A stretch of DNA of 64,000 bases from Paenimyroides aestuarii (GCF_024628805.1 NZ_CP102382.1:1364001-1428000); one strand, 5' to 3'. Shown: positions 9,144-18,701, counted from the first letter of the stretch. The notes: generated by a model not told the origin, from the sequence alone. Numbers and translations are program-made.

Positions 9144-10610
9144 ATGGAAAACTTACTTACAATTTGGGAATTTGTTAAAGAATGGTATTGGATTCCGTTA
9201 ACTTTGTTAAACACCACTGCGTTTATCACCATTTTAATAGAAAACGGCAAACCCGAAAAAACGATTGCGTGGTTAATGGTCATTGTTTTTATTCCGCTTG
9301 GTGGGGTGTTGTTGTATTACTTTTTCGGACAGAAATTTAAAAAAGAAAAATATTTTAAGCGATTAGACAGTCGCTATAAAAATCGATTTGAAGAACGCTG
9401 GAGCGATTTAGCCCCTTTTATCTCAAACGAAATTAAACTTACCGAAACCTATGACAATCATTTGAATGATGTGTTTGAATATTTGGTGCACACAAAAACA
9501 TCAATTCCTACATCAAACAACCAAGCAGCGCTCTTGACAAACGGCGAAGAAAAATTTGCTGTTTTGTTGGCGGATCTGCAACAAGCAAAACATCATATTC
9601 ATCTAGAATATTATATTTTTGAGGAAGATCAAATCGGCAAGCAAATTTTAGATATTTTGGTTGATAAAGCACAGCAAGGTATTGAAGTTCGTGTAATTAT
9701 TGATGATTTTGGATCGACCGATTTGGCAAAAAAGCAAAATTTTTATCAGCAATTAGGCCTTCAATTGGAAGTTTTTCTGCCTGTACGCTTTTCGTCTTTG
9801 GCAAACAGCAATTACCGCAACCATAGAAAAATCATTGTTATTGATGGAGTTATCGGATATGTTGGGGGCATTAATATTTCAGATAAATACATCAATCCAA
9901 ATAAATTTAACCTGTATTGGCGTGATACGGCGATAAGAATTCAAGGCGATGCAACTAAAATGCTGCAAGCCCAATTTTGGCTGCATTGGCAAAGTATTTC
10001 AGAAAAATCGTTTGCTTTGAATGATAACTATCTGCCAAAAGTTCAAACCGTTTTTGAAAAAAAATTGCCCGTAACGTTTGCTTTTTCATCGCCCGGTGAT
10101 ACGCCTCCGTATGTGATGGAAGCTATGATATTAAGTATTTTGGCAGCACAAAAAAGCATCCAGCTGTGCACGCCGTATTTTATTCCTACCGAATCCTTTA
10201 AAACCGCTTTGTTGGTGGCTGTTTCAAAAGGAGTACAAGTTTCGTTGATGCTTCCTTCCAAAAGTGATTCCGCAATAGTTCAGGCTGCATCATTATCGTT
10301 CCTTAAACCATTTTTGAATCGTGGCATGAAGGTTTATTTGTACGAAAAAGGCTTTATTCATGCCAAAACAATATGTATCGATGGATTGTTAAGCTACGTT
10401 GGAACCACCAATTTAGATGCACGCAGTTTTTTAATTAATTTCGAACTTTCGGCGGTTGTTTTAGACAAAACCATTGCCGAACAATTAACCCAGCAATTTG
10501 AAAAGGATATTTTAGGAAGCACACTGTTTACAGCCGAAATCTGGAAAAATGAAAAATGGTATTACAAAGCATTTGCTTCGATTTGCAGGTTGCTGTCGCC
10601 TTTGTTATAA
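9144..10610 (+). CDS. cls: Cardiolipin synthase (phospholipase D family)
   Basis: Makes cardiolipin from two phosphatidylglycerols in the inner membrane. The 488 residues begin with two membrane helices (about 16-33 and 41-61), followed by two phospholipase D domains with HKD motifs: HRKIIVIDG near 228 and HAKTICIDG near 404, each followed by the GG/GT-N-(I/L)D pattern. The length fits bacterial ClsA. The last 6 nt overlap the 3' end of the convergent minus-strand gene, so the two stop codons interlock and no terminator separates them. Confidence 0.95.
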   Translation: MENLLTIWEFVKEWYWIPLTLLNTTAFITILIENGKPEKTIAWLMVIVFIPLGGVLLYYFFGQKFKKEKYFKRLDSRYKNRFEERWSDLAPFISNEIKLTETYDNHLNDVFEYLVHTKTSIPTSNNQAALLTNGEEKFAVLLADLQQAKHHIHLEYYIFEEDQIGKQILDILVDKAQQGIEVRVIIDDFGSTDLAKKQNFYQQLGLQLEVFLPVRFSSLANSNYRNHRKIIVIDGVIGYVGGINISDKYINPNKFNLYWRDTAIRIQGDATKMLQAQFWLHWQSISEKSFALNDNYLPKVQTVFEKKLPVTFAFSSPGDTPPYVMEAMILSILAAQKSIQLCTPYFIPTESFKTALLVAVSKGVQVSLMLPSKSDSAIVQAASLSFLKPFLNRGMKVYLYEKGFIHAKTICIDGLLSYVGTTNLDARSFLINFELSAVVLDKTIAEQLTQQFEKDILGSTLFTAEIWKNEKWYYKAFASICRLLSPLL

Positions 10611-11165
10611 AAGCTTCTCAATCCGCATTCCCGCAATTTGTTGCATTCCGGTGGGTTTGGTTACGTGATCGTATTTCGGACTTTTATTGATATCGATAGT
10701 TGATGTTGGTAGAATCTGAACCCAAAGGGAAATTTCATCGTTTTTTTGCAGTTGTACTTCGGTTGGGACGATTAAAAGTCCGGCTGCCACATCAAAATTT
10801 CCGTAGCTGAATCTAAATTCGGTTTTACCCAAAATTTCTTCGGTGGGCATTTGTGCATTCTTAATCAGATACAATTCCATGTGAATACTGTCTTTAGACG
10901 AACTGCCCATTACACCCGGATTGATGTTTGCAAAGGCAGAAACTTCAAACGTACCCGATGACGAAATAGTAATTTTATCGTTTAAAAATTGGGTAATTTT
11001 ATTGTACACCACATCAACCGGCTGAAACTTTAATTGTTGCAGAACCGACGGCGTGTTTTCCAGATGAATGCTTCGGATGCTTCGAATATAAAACGATTTT
11101 TCTTGTGCAAATCCGTTAAATCCAACCAACAAAATAAAAAACTTAATAATATCTTTGAAATCCAT
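10605..11165 (-). CDS. Exported protein, possible C1q/TNF-like fold (second of pair)
   Basis: It encodes 186 residues with a signal peptide (FFILLVGFNGFAQ). The body has strand patterns like C1q/TNF-type jelly rolls: ITISSSGTFEVSAFANINPG, a strand HMELYLIKN, then VQLQKNDEISLWVQI. Trimeric C1q-like proteins are found in Bacteroidota surface proteins, but the match is only by pattern. The start lies 23 nt inside the end of the upstream gene, which encodes a similar protein, so the two are translationally coupled and may form a complex. The function is unknown. Confidence 0.55.
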   Translation of the reverse strand: MDFKDIIKFFILLVGFNGFAQEKSFYIRSIRSIHLENTPSVLQQLKFQPVDVVYNKITQFLNDKITISSSGTFEVSAFANINPGVMGSSSKDSIHMELYLIKNAQMPTEEILGKTEFRFSYGNFDVAAGLLIVPTEVQLQKNDEISLWVQILPTSTIDINKSPKYDHVTKPTGMQQIAGMRIEKLL

Positions 11166-11730
11166 CTTGATCGCTTATTAATTTTATAGTCATTGCAAAC
11201 GAGGTGCAATTTTTATTTTTTCGGTTGCAACCCAATTCACAGCTCAGCAACGGGTTTCCTAACAATCCAGCGCTAATTGCACCTGCTATCACCGCATCTT
11301 TTTGCAGATAAACTATGGTTGGGTACACGTTTATCCGCGAAAACTCATCTTGATTGTCTTGGTCAAACGATTTTCGGGTTGCTGCAACGTATGCTTCTAC
11401 CCCATTGAAAATTTGAACAACGCCAAAATTCACACCTCCTCTATTCATCTTTATCATACTTGTGCTTGGATTAAAATGAAATGTTGCCGATATTTCATAA
11501 TATCCATTTTCGGGAATTACTAATTTTTCTGTTGTTTCATCAATCACAAACAGCGTATTGTTTGTAATATCTTGTTTATCCATTTGAATGTAATGAAATG
11601 TTTTATCGGTGCCCGGACGCAGGTTAAAAAACTGTTGTTTATTACTTTTATACGAGAATGTTTCTTGCGAAAAAGCGAGTAAAGGAAAAAATAATAAAAA
11701 CAAAAGAAATCGCATGTTGTTTTCTTTCAA
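11143..11730 (-). CDS. Exported protein, possible C1q/TNF-like fold (first of pair)
   Basis: It encodes 195 residues; the signal peptide (MRFLLFLLFFPLLAFSQ) begins at the second Met, so translation may start at 11715. The middle resembles its neighbour: LVIPENGYYEISATFHFNPS, VVQIFNGVEAYVAATR, then TIVYLQKDAVIAG, which fits a C1q-like jelly roll. Near the C-terminus it has a cysteine cluster (LLSCELGCNRKNKNCTSF) absent from the partner, possibly disulfides. It overlaps the second gene by 23 nt. No enzyme motif is seen and the role is unknown. Confidence 0.55.
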   Translation of the reverse strand: MKENNMRFLLFLLFFPLLAFSQETFSYKSNKQQFFNLRPGTDKTFHYIQMDKQDITNNTLFVIDETTEKLVIPENGYYEISATFHFNPSTSMIKMNRGGVNFGVVQIFNGVEAYVAATRKSFDQDNQDEFSRINVYPTIVYLQKDAVIAGAISAGLLGNPLLSCELGCNRKNKNCTSFAMTIKLISDQDGFQRYY

Positions 11731-11777
11731 AGATACAAAAACAAAAAAACATAAAATTCAACCTTTGTAGCATGTTC

Positions 11778-11813
11778 AAAAAAAATTAATGCAGCCAAAA
11801 TTAGCTGCATTAA
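11778..11813 (-). terminator. Terminator of the RND efflux operon
   Basis: TTAATGCAGC and GCTGCATTAA make a 10-bp stem followed by a T run on the minus strand, 24 nt past the outer-membrane factor stop. Confidence 0.85.
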
Positions 11814-11836
11814 TCACTTTATATAAATAGAAAAAA

Positions 11837-13237
11837 TTACTCTACACCACCCCCCATCGCTTTGTATAGCTGTATGTTGGCATTCCATAGATTGTATTGC
11901 GTAGTAATAATGTTCAACTGCGCATTCAATTCACTTTCTGTTGCGGTTAAAACCTCTAAATAGCTTGCCAGACCATTGTTCAACAATTCTTGCGAGTAAT
12001 TTACAGCCGTGGAATAAGCTTCAGCTTCTTTCTGCTTTAAAACTAATTTTTTATTGTTGATATCAATGGCATACAGCGCATCTGAAATTTCTTTGCTGGC
12101 ATCTAAAACCGTTTGCTTATAATTTAAAAAAGCTTTTTCTTGGTTAGACAAACTGATTTCGTATTGCGTACGGATTTGTCTGCCGTTTAAAACAGGTTGT
12201 GCAATTCCGGCAACAATACTTGCAAAAAACGACGTAGGATCAAACAATTTTTCAAACTCAACCGATTGTAATCCGCCGCTTGCCGTTAATTTTAATGTTG
12301 GATAAAAACTGGCTTTAGCAACATTTGTCAACTCAAAAGCGTTTCTAAAACCTAGTTCGGCAGCCACCACATCAGGACGGTTATTTAATGTTTGAATAGA
12401 AACACCTTCGGTTATGTTTACATTTAATTGCAAATCTGAAAAAGCAGCACGCTCAATGGCATGAGGAAACATACCTTTTAAAATACTCAACGAATTTTCT
12501 TGTTGCTTGATGTTGTTCTCAATATCCAACAACAAAGCTTGCGCACTTAACGCTTGTGCTTCGGTTTGTTTCACGGCAACTTCTGTTACGCGACCGGCGT
12601 CTTTTAACGCTTTATTGGTTTCTAAACTTTTGTTGCGGTTTTCAATGGTTTGCAGCGCCACTTGCTTTTGTGCATCCAAAGCCAATAAGTTGTAGTAGGT
12701 CGATGCAACCATAGCGATTAGCTGCGTTTTCACAGCTTTGTGTGCCGATACCGTTTGCAGATAGGTGGCTTCGGCAGCCAATTTTTTGCTGGTAATTTTC
12801 CCCCAAATATCGGCTTCCCAGCCTAAGCTTCCGGTAATATCAAACTGATCCAATCGCTGACGTTGCCCTAAAATTCTACCAAACTGTGTATTGATCGAGT
12901 TTACCGAATGGGTATAGTTTGTGCCGATGGTAAATGTGGGCATATAACCCATTCTGCCTTGCGAAAGGTACGATTGCGCTTGATTGATGTTTTCTAACGC
13001 CACACGAATATCTAAATTGTTTTCTAAAGCAGTTTGTATATGCTGTTGCAGCAATGCATCGGTAAAAACCTGTTGCCATGGCACTACACTTTCTGCCGCA
13101 CTGTCTTTCACCACTTCGTTTGTATTGAACGAGGCGTTGTTCCAAACTTCTGGTTTTTGGTATTCTTTTGTAGCGATACAAGACTGCAACAAAACAGCCG
13201 TAATTGCCACAAAAGTTGTTTTATATATAATTTTCAT
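11837..13237 (-). CDS. RND efflux outer-membrane factor (NodT/OprM type)
   Basis: This is the TolC-like exit duct of a tripartite pump, anchored in the outer membrane. It has 466 residues and a lipoprotein signal ending LLQSC (Cys20). Two OEP repeats follow, with the family hallmarks WQQVFTDALLQQHIQTAL, NNLDIRVALENINQAQS, SLGWEADIWGKI and NNRPDVVAAELGFRNA. It is the last gene of the operon regulator-MFP-pump-OMF; 95 nt separate it from the pump gene. Its substrates are unknown. Confidence 0.93.
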   Translation of the reverse strand: MKIIYKTTFVAITAVLLQSCIATKEYQKPEVWNNASFNTNEVVKDSAAESVVPWQQVFTDALLQQHIQTALENNLDIRVALENINQAQSYLSQGRMGYMPTFTIGTNYTHSVNSINTQFGRILGQRQRLDQFDITGSLGWEADIWGKITSKKLAAEATYLQTVSAHKAVKTQLIAMVASTYYNLLALDAQKQVALQTIENRNKSLETNKALKDAGRVTEVAVKQTEAQALSAQALLLDIENNIKQQENSLSILKGMFPHAIERAAFSDLQLNVNITEGVSIQTLNNRPDVVAAELGFRNAFELTNVAKASFYPTLKLTASGGLQSVEFEKLFDPTSFFASIVAGIAQPVLNGRQIRTQYEISLSNQEKAFLNYKQTVLDASKEISDALYAIDINNKKLVLKQKEAEAYSTAVNYSQELLNNGLASYLEVLTATESELNAQLNIITTQYNLWNANIQLYKAMGGGVE

Positions 13238-13332
13238 ATGAAAAATATTATTTTTTTTTGGATCATATGGAATCGCTATTTCTTAATGGTGTTTGCTTTC
13301 GCAAACTTTAAGTTTTTAGTGCGATTTCATGA

Positions 13333-16300
13333 TTATTCTTGAATTGCTTTTTGATCGAATTTTACAGGTTTAATTTTCTCTTGTAATGCTTGAAAAATTA
13401 CAAACAAAACCGGAATGACAAACACTCCCAAAACAGTTCCTATCAACAAACCAAATGCGGCACCGGTTCCAATAGAACGGTTACCAATATATCCCACACC
13501 GCCTGCAAAAACCAATGGCATCAACCCTAAAATAAAGGCAAATGAGGTCATTAAAATCGGGCGTAAACGTGCTTTGGCTCCATCAATAGCTGCTTGTAAA
13601 ATAGTTTCGCCGTGTTTTCTTCGCTGCAACGCAAATTCTACAATTAAAATAGCATTTTTGGCGAGCAATCCCACGAGCATGACCAGTGCAATTTGGAAAT
13701 AGATGTTGTTTTCTAAACCAGCGATTTTTTGGGATATAAAAGCACCCATGATACCTGTTGGCAACGATAAAATTACCGCAAAAGGCAACATATAACTTTC
13801 ATATTGTGCAGCCAAAATGAAATAAACAAAAACGATACACAAGGCAAAAATTAAGATAGTTTGTGAACCGGCATTGATTTCTTCACGGGTTAATCCAGTA
13901 AAATCTATTCCGTAATTGGTTGATAAATTTTGTTCGGCAACTTCTTGAACGGCTTTGATGGCATCGCCCGAAGAATAACCAGGCTTTGGTGCTCCGGATA
14001 CGTTTGCCGATGTAAACAAGTTAAAACGATTGACCGATTGCGGACCATATACTTTTTCTAAGGTTACAAACTGACTTAAAGGTGCCATTGCCCCAGAAGC
14101 CGTACGAACAAACATTCCGTTTAGATTGGAAATATTTTTACGATCGCCAGGCAATGATTGCAACATCACGCGGTATTGTTTACCAAAACGGGTGAAATCG
14201 CTCACGTAATTACCACCAATGTATCCTTGCAAAGCAGAAAATATGTTGCTCACCGATACCCCCGATTGTTTGGCACGAACAATATCTAACTTAATTTCGT
14301 ATTGTGCATAATTGGTGTTGAAAGGTGTTTGTGCATACATAATTTCCGGACGTTGCATCAGCGCGTTGATGTATGCCTGAGTAGTTTTATCGAATTCTTT
14401 TAAATCACCCCCCGATTTGTCTAGTAATTTCAATTCAAATCCACCTGAAAAACCAAATCCGGGGATGCTTGGTGGTTGAAAGAAAATCATTTTGGCTTCT
14501 GGGAAGTTTTTCCCTGCTAACCCAAACAATTTACCGATTACTGCATCAGTTGCTTTATCATCTGTAGTACGTTTTGCAAAAGGTTCCATTTTTATCAACA
14601 TAAAACCATAGTTAGATCCTGAACCAGAAATAATGCTTCGACCTGAAATAACAGTTACCGATTCAATACCCGGAATTTTTTCGGCTTGTTTACTAAATTC
14701 TCGTTCTAATTTATACACACGGTCAACCGACGCACCTGCGGGTAATTCCACATTACCCATAATAAATCCGCGGTCTTCACTTGGTACAAATCCTGCCGGC
14801 ATGGTTTTGTTTGCAAGGTATGCTCCGCCTAAACAAGCTGCCAAAATGATAAAAGTCACCCATTTGTGTTTGAACAAAAATTGAAACGATTTACCATATT
14901 TATTAGTCATTGCATTGAACGCATTATTGAAGGCAGTAAAAAATCGCTTCACAAAATTTTGTTTTTTGCCATGCGCATCGGTGTGTTGTTTTAAAAACAA
15001 AGCACACAACGCCGGACTCAATGTTAAAGCGTTTACAGCCGAAATAGCAATTGCTACAATTAGCGTTACTCCAAACTGCTTATAGAAAACCCCTGTTGGT
15101 CCGGTAATAAACGTAACCGGAATAAACACCGCACACATTACCAAGGTGATGGAAACAATTGCCCCCGATATTTCGCTCATTGCATTTGTTGTAGCAGTTG
15201 TGGCATCTTCGCCAGTTTCTTCCATTTTTGCGTGCACAGCTTCTACCACCACAATGGCATCATCCACCACAATACCAATGGCGAGCACCAGCGCAAACAG
15301 CGTTAAAAGGTTTAAGGAATATCCAAACAAATTCAAAAAGAAAAAAGTTCCAATAATTGATACCGGTACCGCAATTAAAGGCACCAAAGTAGATCTAAAA
15401 TCTTGTAGAAAGATATACACCACAATAAATACCAAAATAAATGCTTCGATTAAGGTGTGCACCACTTTTTCGATTGATGCATCTAAGAATTCATTGGAGT
15501 CTAAATTGATTTTGTATTTAATGCCTTCCGGTAGATTTTTTTCAATGGTAGCTAATTCTTTTTTGATCTCGTTGATAATATCTTGCGCATTGGATCCCGG
15601 TGTTTGATAAATTGCCATTGCAACCGCCGGATTTCCGTTCAATTCTGAATATCCGCCATAGGTTTGTGCACCCAATTCAATATCAGCCACATCTTTTAAA
15701 CGAAGCACTTGGCCGTTATCCATTGATTTTATCACAATATCTTCATATTGCGTTTCGGTTTTATACTTACCGCTGTATTTAATGATGTACTGAAACGATT
15801 CTCCAGAGTTTTCCCCCAACTGACCCGCTGCAGCTTCTAATGATTGTTCGTTGATTGCTGCACTCACATCGGCAGGTACCAAACCGTGAGCAGCCATTTT
15901 TACAGGGTTTAACCACACACGCATGGAATAGTTTTTTGCCCCAAAAGCAGTTGCGTCGCCCACACCATTTACCCTTTTAAGTTCGGGTATAATGTTGATA
16001 TTCATGTAATTTTGAATATAAGTGGCATCGTAGTTTTCATTTTCAGAATAAAACGACAAAAACATCAACGATGAAGTTTGCTGTTTTTGAGTGGTAACAC
16101 CCGATCGCGTAACTTCAGCAGGCAATAAAGGCGTTGCTCGCGCCACCCGGTTTTGAACATTTACGGCAGCAATATCAGGATCGATACCTTGTTTAAAAAC
16201 AATTTGAACCGATGCCGAACCATCGTTACTAGCAGTAGAAGTTAGGTAATCCATACCTTCCACACCATTAATTTGCTCCTCAATGGGAACAATAACACTC

Positions 16301-16476
16301 TCTAGAACCGTTTGGGCGTTTGCTCCTGGATACGAAGCCGCTACCTGAACAGTTGGTGGTGCAATATCGGGGTATTGAGTAACCGGTAAAACGGTCAAAC
16401 CCAAAACACCCAAAATGACTATTAGGATAGAAATAACCGTAGATAATACGGGTCTTTCAATAAAAGTTTTTAGCAT
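13333..16476 (-). CDS. RND multidrug efflux permease (AcrB/HAE1 family)
   Basis: This is the proton-driven inner-membrane pump subunit. Its 1047 residues fit the HAE1 family. It starts MLKTFIERPVLSTVISILIV (first helix), has the large periplasmic loops typical of AcrB, and the TM4 proton-relay pair Asp405-Asp406 in GIVVDDAIVVVEAV; the second half has LLAKNAILIVEFA with the partner Lys. The C-terminus is a short soluble tail. It lies 12 nt after the membrane-fusion protein gene and works with it and the outer-membrane factor. The specificity cannot be read from sequence. Confidence 0.96.
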   Translation of the reverse strand: MLKTFIERPVLSTVISILIVILGVLGLTVLPVTQYPDIAPPTVQVAASYPGANAQTVLESVIVPIEEQINGVEGMDYLTSTASNDGSASVQIVFKQGIDPDIAAVNVQNRVARATPLLPAEVTRSGVTTQKQQTSSLMFLSFYSENENYDATYIQNYMNINIIPELKRVNGVGDATAFGAKNYSMRVWLNPVKMAAHGLVPADVSAAINEQSLEAAAGQLGENSGESFQYIIKYSGKYKTETQYEDIVIKSMDNGQVLRLKDVADIELGAQTYGGYSELNGNPAVAMAIYQTPGSNAQDIINEIKKELATIEKNLPEGIKYKINLDSNEFLDASIEKVVHTLIEAFILVFIVVYIFLQDFRSTLVPLIAVPVSIIGTFFFLNLFGYSLNLLTLFALVLAIGIVVDDAIVVVEAVHAKMEETGEDATTATTNAMSEISGAIVSITLVMCAVFIPVTFITGPTGVFYKQFGVTLIVAIAISAVNALTLSPALCALFLKQHTDAHGKKQNFVKRFFTAFNNAFNAMTNKYGKSFQFLFKHKWVTFIILAACLGGAYLANKTMPAGFVPSEDRGFIMGNVELPAGASVDRVYKLEREFSKQAEKIPGIESVTVISGRSIISGSGSNYGFMLIKMEPFAKRTTDDKATDAVIGKLFGLAGKNFPEAKMIFFQPPSIPGFGFSGGFELKLLDKSGGDLKEFDKTTQAYINALMQRPEIMYAQTPFNTNYAQYEIKLDIVRAKQSGVSVSNIFSALQGYIGGNYVSDFTRFGKQYRVMLQSLPGDRKNISNLNGMFVRTASGAMAPLSQFVTLEKVYGPQSVNRFNLFTSANVSGAPKPGYSSGDAIKAVQEVAEQNLSTNYGIDFTGLTREEINAGSQTILIFALCIVFVYFILAAQYESYMLPFAVILSLPTGIMGAFISQKIAGLENNIYFQIALVMLVGLLAKNAILIVEFALQRRKHGETILQAAIDGAKARLRPILMTSFAFILGLMPLVFAGGVGYIGNRSIGTGAAFGLLIGTVLGVFVIPVLFVIFQALQEKIKPVKFDQKAIQE

Positions 16477-16488
16477 GATATTTTTCTA

Positions 16489-17643
16489 TTAAAAAACAGG
16501 TTTTATAGCATTTACAATAGTGTCGAAATTGGCTTTTTTAGGCTTAATGGCTGTTTGGTTTCTTAAAGTTCCCACGCCGCTCACCACTACAACATCGCCT
16601 GTTTTAATGCCTTTATTCACGATAATCATGTTATCCACACGATCCACCACATCAATCACTGTTGATACAGCAGTGTCGTTTACCACTTTGTAAACATTCA
16701 CCTTTCCTTGTTGTTCGTACGAGGCTACTTCAGGCACGACCAAAACATTAGTATATTTTTTAGGTAAACGAATGGTGCCGCTGTTTCCGTTGCTCAATAA
16801 TTTATTGGGATTTGAAAAGGCTACTCGGAATTGGACCGTTCCAGTTGCGGCATCAATTTGCCCCGACACAGTTTCAATTTTTCCTTTTTCAGAATAAATA
16901 CTTCCGTCTGCTAATTGCAATTCCACCTCCGGTAAATCTTTAATCTTTTCGGATAAAGAAGTTCCGGGGGTTGCATTTAAAAACTCAAAATATTCTTTTT
17001 CATTCATAGAAAAATAAGCATAAACCGAACTGATGTCTGCAATGGTGGTTAAAGCCGTTGGATCGGTTGGGCCTACTAAACTTCCTTTTTTTAGTGGTAA
17101 TTGTCCTACAATTCCGCTTATTGGTGCGCGAACCACCGAATAATCAACATTGGTACTTGCACTACCATAGTTAGCTTTTGCTTGTGCCAACGCACTTTTT
17201 GCCGACGCCAAATTGGCTTTAGCCGTTTCCAACTGCACATTGCTAATGATGTTTTTTTGAACCAGAGGAATCAGTTTATCAACCTCAACTTGAGCTACAT
17301 TTACATTTGCCTGAGCAACCGCAATGCCCGATTTGGCTGCGTTTGCTGTTTCAGCCAACATATTGGCTTCTAGTTTAAACAATGGTTGTCCTTTGCTCAC
17401 CGCTTGTCCTTCATGTACATAGACTTCTTGAATGTAACCTTGAATTTTTGCACGAACATCGTTGTTTATTTTTCCTTGTATAGTAGCCGGAAAAGTGGTG
17501 TATCCAACCACATCTTTGGTAGTTGCAGCAACCACATCCAAAGCAGGGGCAGCTGCTTGTGGCGCTTCTTCTTTTTTGGAACAACCAATTGTTGCTGTTC
17601 CAATTAGCACCATAAATAGGGCTTTTAGGGAATTATTCTTCAT
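16489..17643 (-). CDS. RND efflux membrane-fusion lipoprotein (AcrA family)
   Basis: This is the periplasmic adaptor joining pump and outer-membrane duct. It has 384 residues, with a lipoprotein signal ending TIGC (Cys21). The order is a first half-lipoyl segment (VRAKIQGYIQEVYVHEGQAV), an alpha-helical hairpin (about 95-150, Ala/Lys rich), a second half-lipoyl segment (VRAPISGIVGQL), a beta barrel and a membrane-proximal domain. Its start overlaps the regulator's end by 11 nt, suggesting translational coupling. Confidence 0.94.
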   Translation of the reverse strand: MKNNSLKALFMVLIGTATIGCSKKEEAPQAAAPALDVVAATTKDVVGYTTFPATIQGKINNDVRAKIQGYIQEVYVHEGQAVSKGQPLFKLEANMLAETANAAKSGIAVAQANVNVAQVEVDKLIPLVQKNIISNVQLETAKANLASAKSALAQAKANYGSASTNVDYSVVRAPISGIVGQLPLKKGSLVGPTDPTALTTIADISSVYAYFSMNEKEYFEFLNATPGTSLSEKIKDLPEVELQLADGSIYSEKGKIETVSGQIDAATGTVQFRVAFSNPNKLLSNGNSGTIRLPKKYTNVLVVPEVASYEQQGKVNVYKVVNDTAVSTVIDVVDRVDNMIIVNKGIKTGDVVVVSGVGTLRNQTAIKPKKANFDTIVNAIKPVF

Positions 17644-18115
17644 TTGGTTTAATATGGAGTTTTAGGTTTTGAATTGTTTTCTCTATTGATTGGGTCACGT
17701 CGCTTAAATGGTCAATATACACATCAAAAGCTTCCTGTTTGAACAAATCTCTGCAAGTTGACTGTCGGTATTCTTTTAATTTTATATTGATTTCTTTTTC
17801 GTTTTTTAAGCGTTTTAAAACATCATCTAAACGTTTTAAAAATAAATTTCGGTTGCTTCTAAAATAACGTTTGCGTTCGTTTTCTTTTTTTATTTGTTCG
17901 ATATAATTGTGTTCTATTAAAACATTTAAACTGGTAGAAACAGAACTTTTGCTTGCTTGAAAAATCTCTACAAGCTCATCAAAAGTTAAGCCGTCTTTGC
18001 AATTGTTAAAGATAAAAAGCGTGTAAATACGGGCAGTTAAAGGCGGTAGTTTATAATAAACCTCATAATGTTCGGATATTTCTTTAAAGAGATCTAACGC
18101 TAAAAGCTGCCGCAT
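17633..18115 (-). CDS. GbsR/MarR-type transcriptional regulator of the efflux operon
   Basis: A winged-helix DNA-binding protein of 160 residues, probably a dimeric repressor. The HTH region (about 22-85) contains YYKLPPLTARIYTLFIF and LTFDELVEIFQASKSSVSTS followed by a wing with KKENERKRYF; the C-terminal half is a dimerising helix. This layout is typical of GbsR-like members of the MarR superfamily that head RND operons in Flavobacteriia. A perfect palindrome overlaps its own promoter (18143-18166), so autorepression together with the pump genes is likely. The inducer is unknown. Confidence 0.85.
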   Translation of the reverse strand: MRQLLALDLFKEISEHYEVYYKLPPLTARIYTLFIFNNCKDGLTFDELVEIFQASKSSVSTSLNVLIEHNYIEQIKKENERKRYFRSNRNLFLKRLDDVLKRLKNEKEINIKLKEYRQSTCRDLFKQEAFDVYIDHLSDVTQSIEKTIQNLKLHIKPNEE

Positions 18116-18131
18116 GTTGAATAAATTTTTA

Positions 18132-18139
18132 CAAAAATA
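18132..18139 (-). promoter_or_regulatory. -7 promoter box of the efflux operon
   Basis: The minus-strand TATTTTTG fits TAnnTTTG. It lies 16 nt before the regulator start and directly downstream of the operator palindrome. Confidence 0.65.
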
Positions 18140-18142
18140 CTT

Positions 18143-18166
18143 TTAGTTCGGCAGTTACCGAACTAA
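18143..18166. promoter_or_regulatory. Palindromic operator upstream of the GbsR-type regulator
   Basis: TTAGTTCGG and CCGAACTAA are perfect 9-nt arms with a 6-nt spacer. The site occupies the -33 to -7 spacer of the only promoter for the efflux operon, where a bound repressor would block RNA polymerase. Size and symmetry fit a winged-helix dimer. The binding protein is inferred from adjacency. Confidence 0.75.
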
Positions 18167-18294
18167 TTAATGTTAATATTATATTAAATTGATTTTAACA
18201 GCATTTAACAATTTAATTTTTAAACCTTTTTAGCTCGTATTGTATTACTCCAAAAAAACATAACAAAATGATATTCAGATATTTGTTTTTGATA

Positions 18295-18435
18295 CCACAG
18301 ATACACAGATGTAATTTTACAAATTAATGCTACTATGTATGAATGTTCACAGATAATTGAATGCAACACATTCTATTAAAGATATATTATTTTTATGATT
18401 TGCTAAAAGCAATATAATAATCTGTGCATCTGTGG
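18295..18435. repeat. Spaced inverted repeat (MITE-like candidate)
   Basis: CCACAGATACACAGAT at 18295-18310 and ATCTGTGCATCTGTGG at 18420-18435 are inverted copies with 15 of 16 matches, enclosing ~109 bp of AT-rich DNA with no gene. Repeats containing CACAGAT are familiar between genes in flavobacteria. No target-site duplication is clear. Apart from this, the 18167-18557 interval holds nothing recognisable. Confidence 0.5.
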
Positions 18436-18557
18436 CAATTCTATAATGCATTACGGGTACTTTTTAGTCATTTTATTTTGATTTATAATCTGTAAAAAAC
18501 TGATTATTTACACATTACAAAAGCGAAATGAAATGACAGAAAAAAACTACAAAAAAA

Positions 18558-18590
18558 TTTGCGTGGAATATTTTTAAATGGCTATATTTG
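18558..18590 (+). promoter_or_regulatory. Promoter of the tRNA-Gly cluster
   Basis: TTTG (18558-18561) and TATATTTG (18583-18590) with a 21-nt spacer fit the Bacteroidota -33/-7 pattern; the first tRNA begins 38 nt later. Confidence 0.75.
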
Positions 18591-18628
18591 CAAGCACAAA
18601 ATCAAACGGAGATTTAAAAACCGTATAT

Positions 18629-18701
18629 GCGGAAGTAGCTCAGTTGGTAGAGCGTCAGCCTTCCAAGCTGAATGTCGCGAGTTCGACCCTCGTCTTCCGC
18701 T
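18629..18701 (+). tRNA. tRNA-Gly (UCC), copy 1
   Basis: A 73-nt cloverleaf: acceptor GCGGAAG/CTTCCGC, D arm GCTCAGTTGGTAGAGC, anticodon arm TCAGC-CTTCCAA-GCTGA with anticodon TCC, and T arm GCGAG-TTCGACC-CTCGT. The discriminator base is T and CCA is not encoded. Confidence 0.97.
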
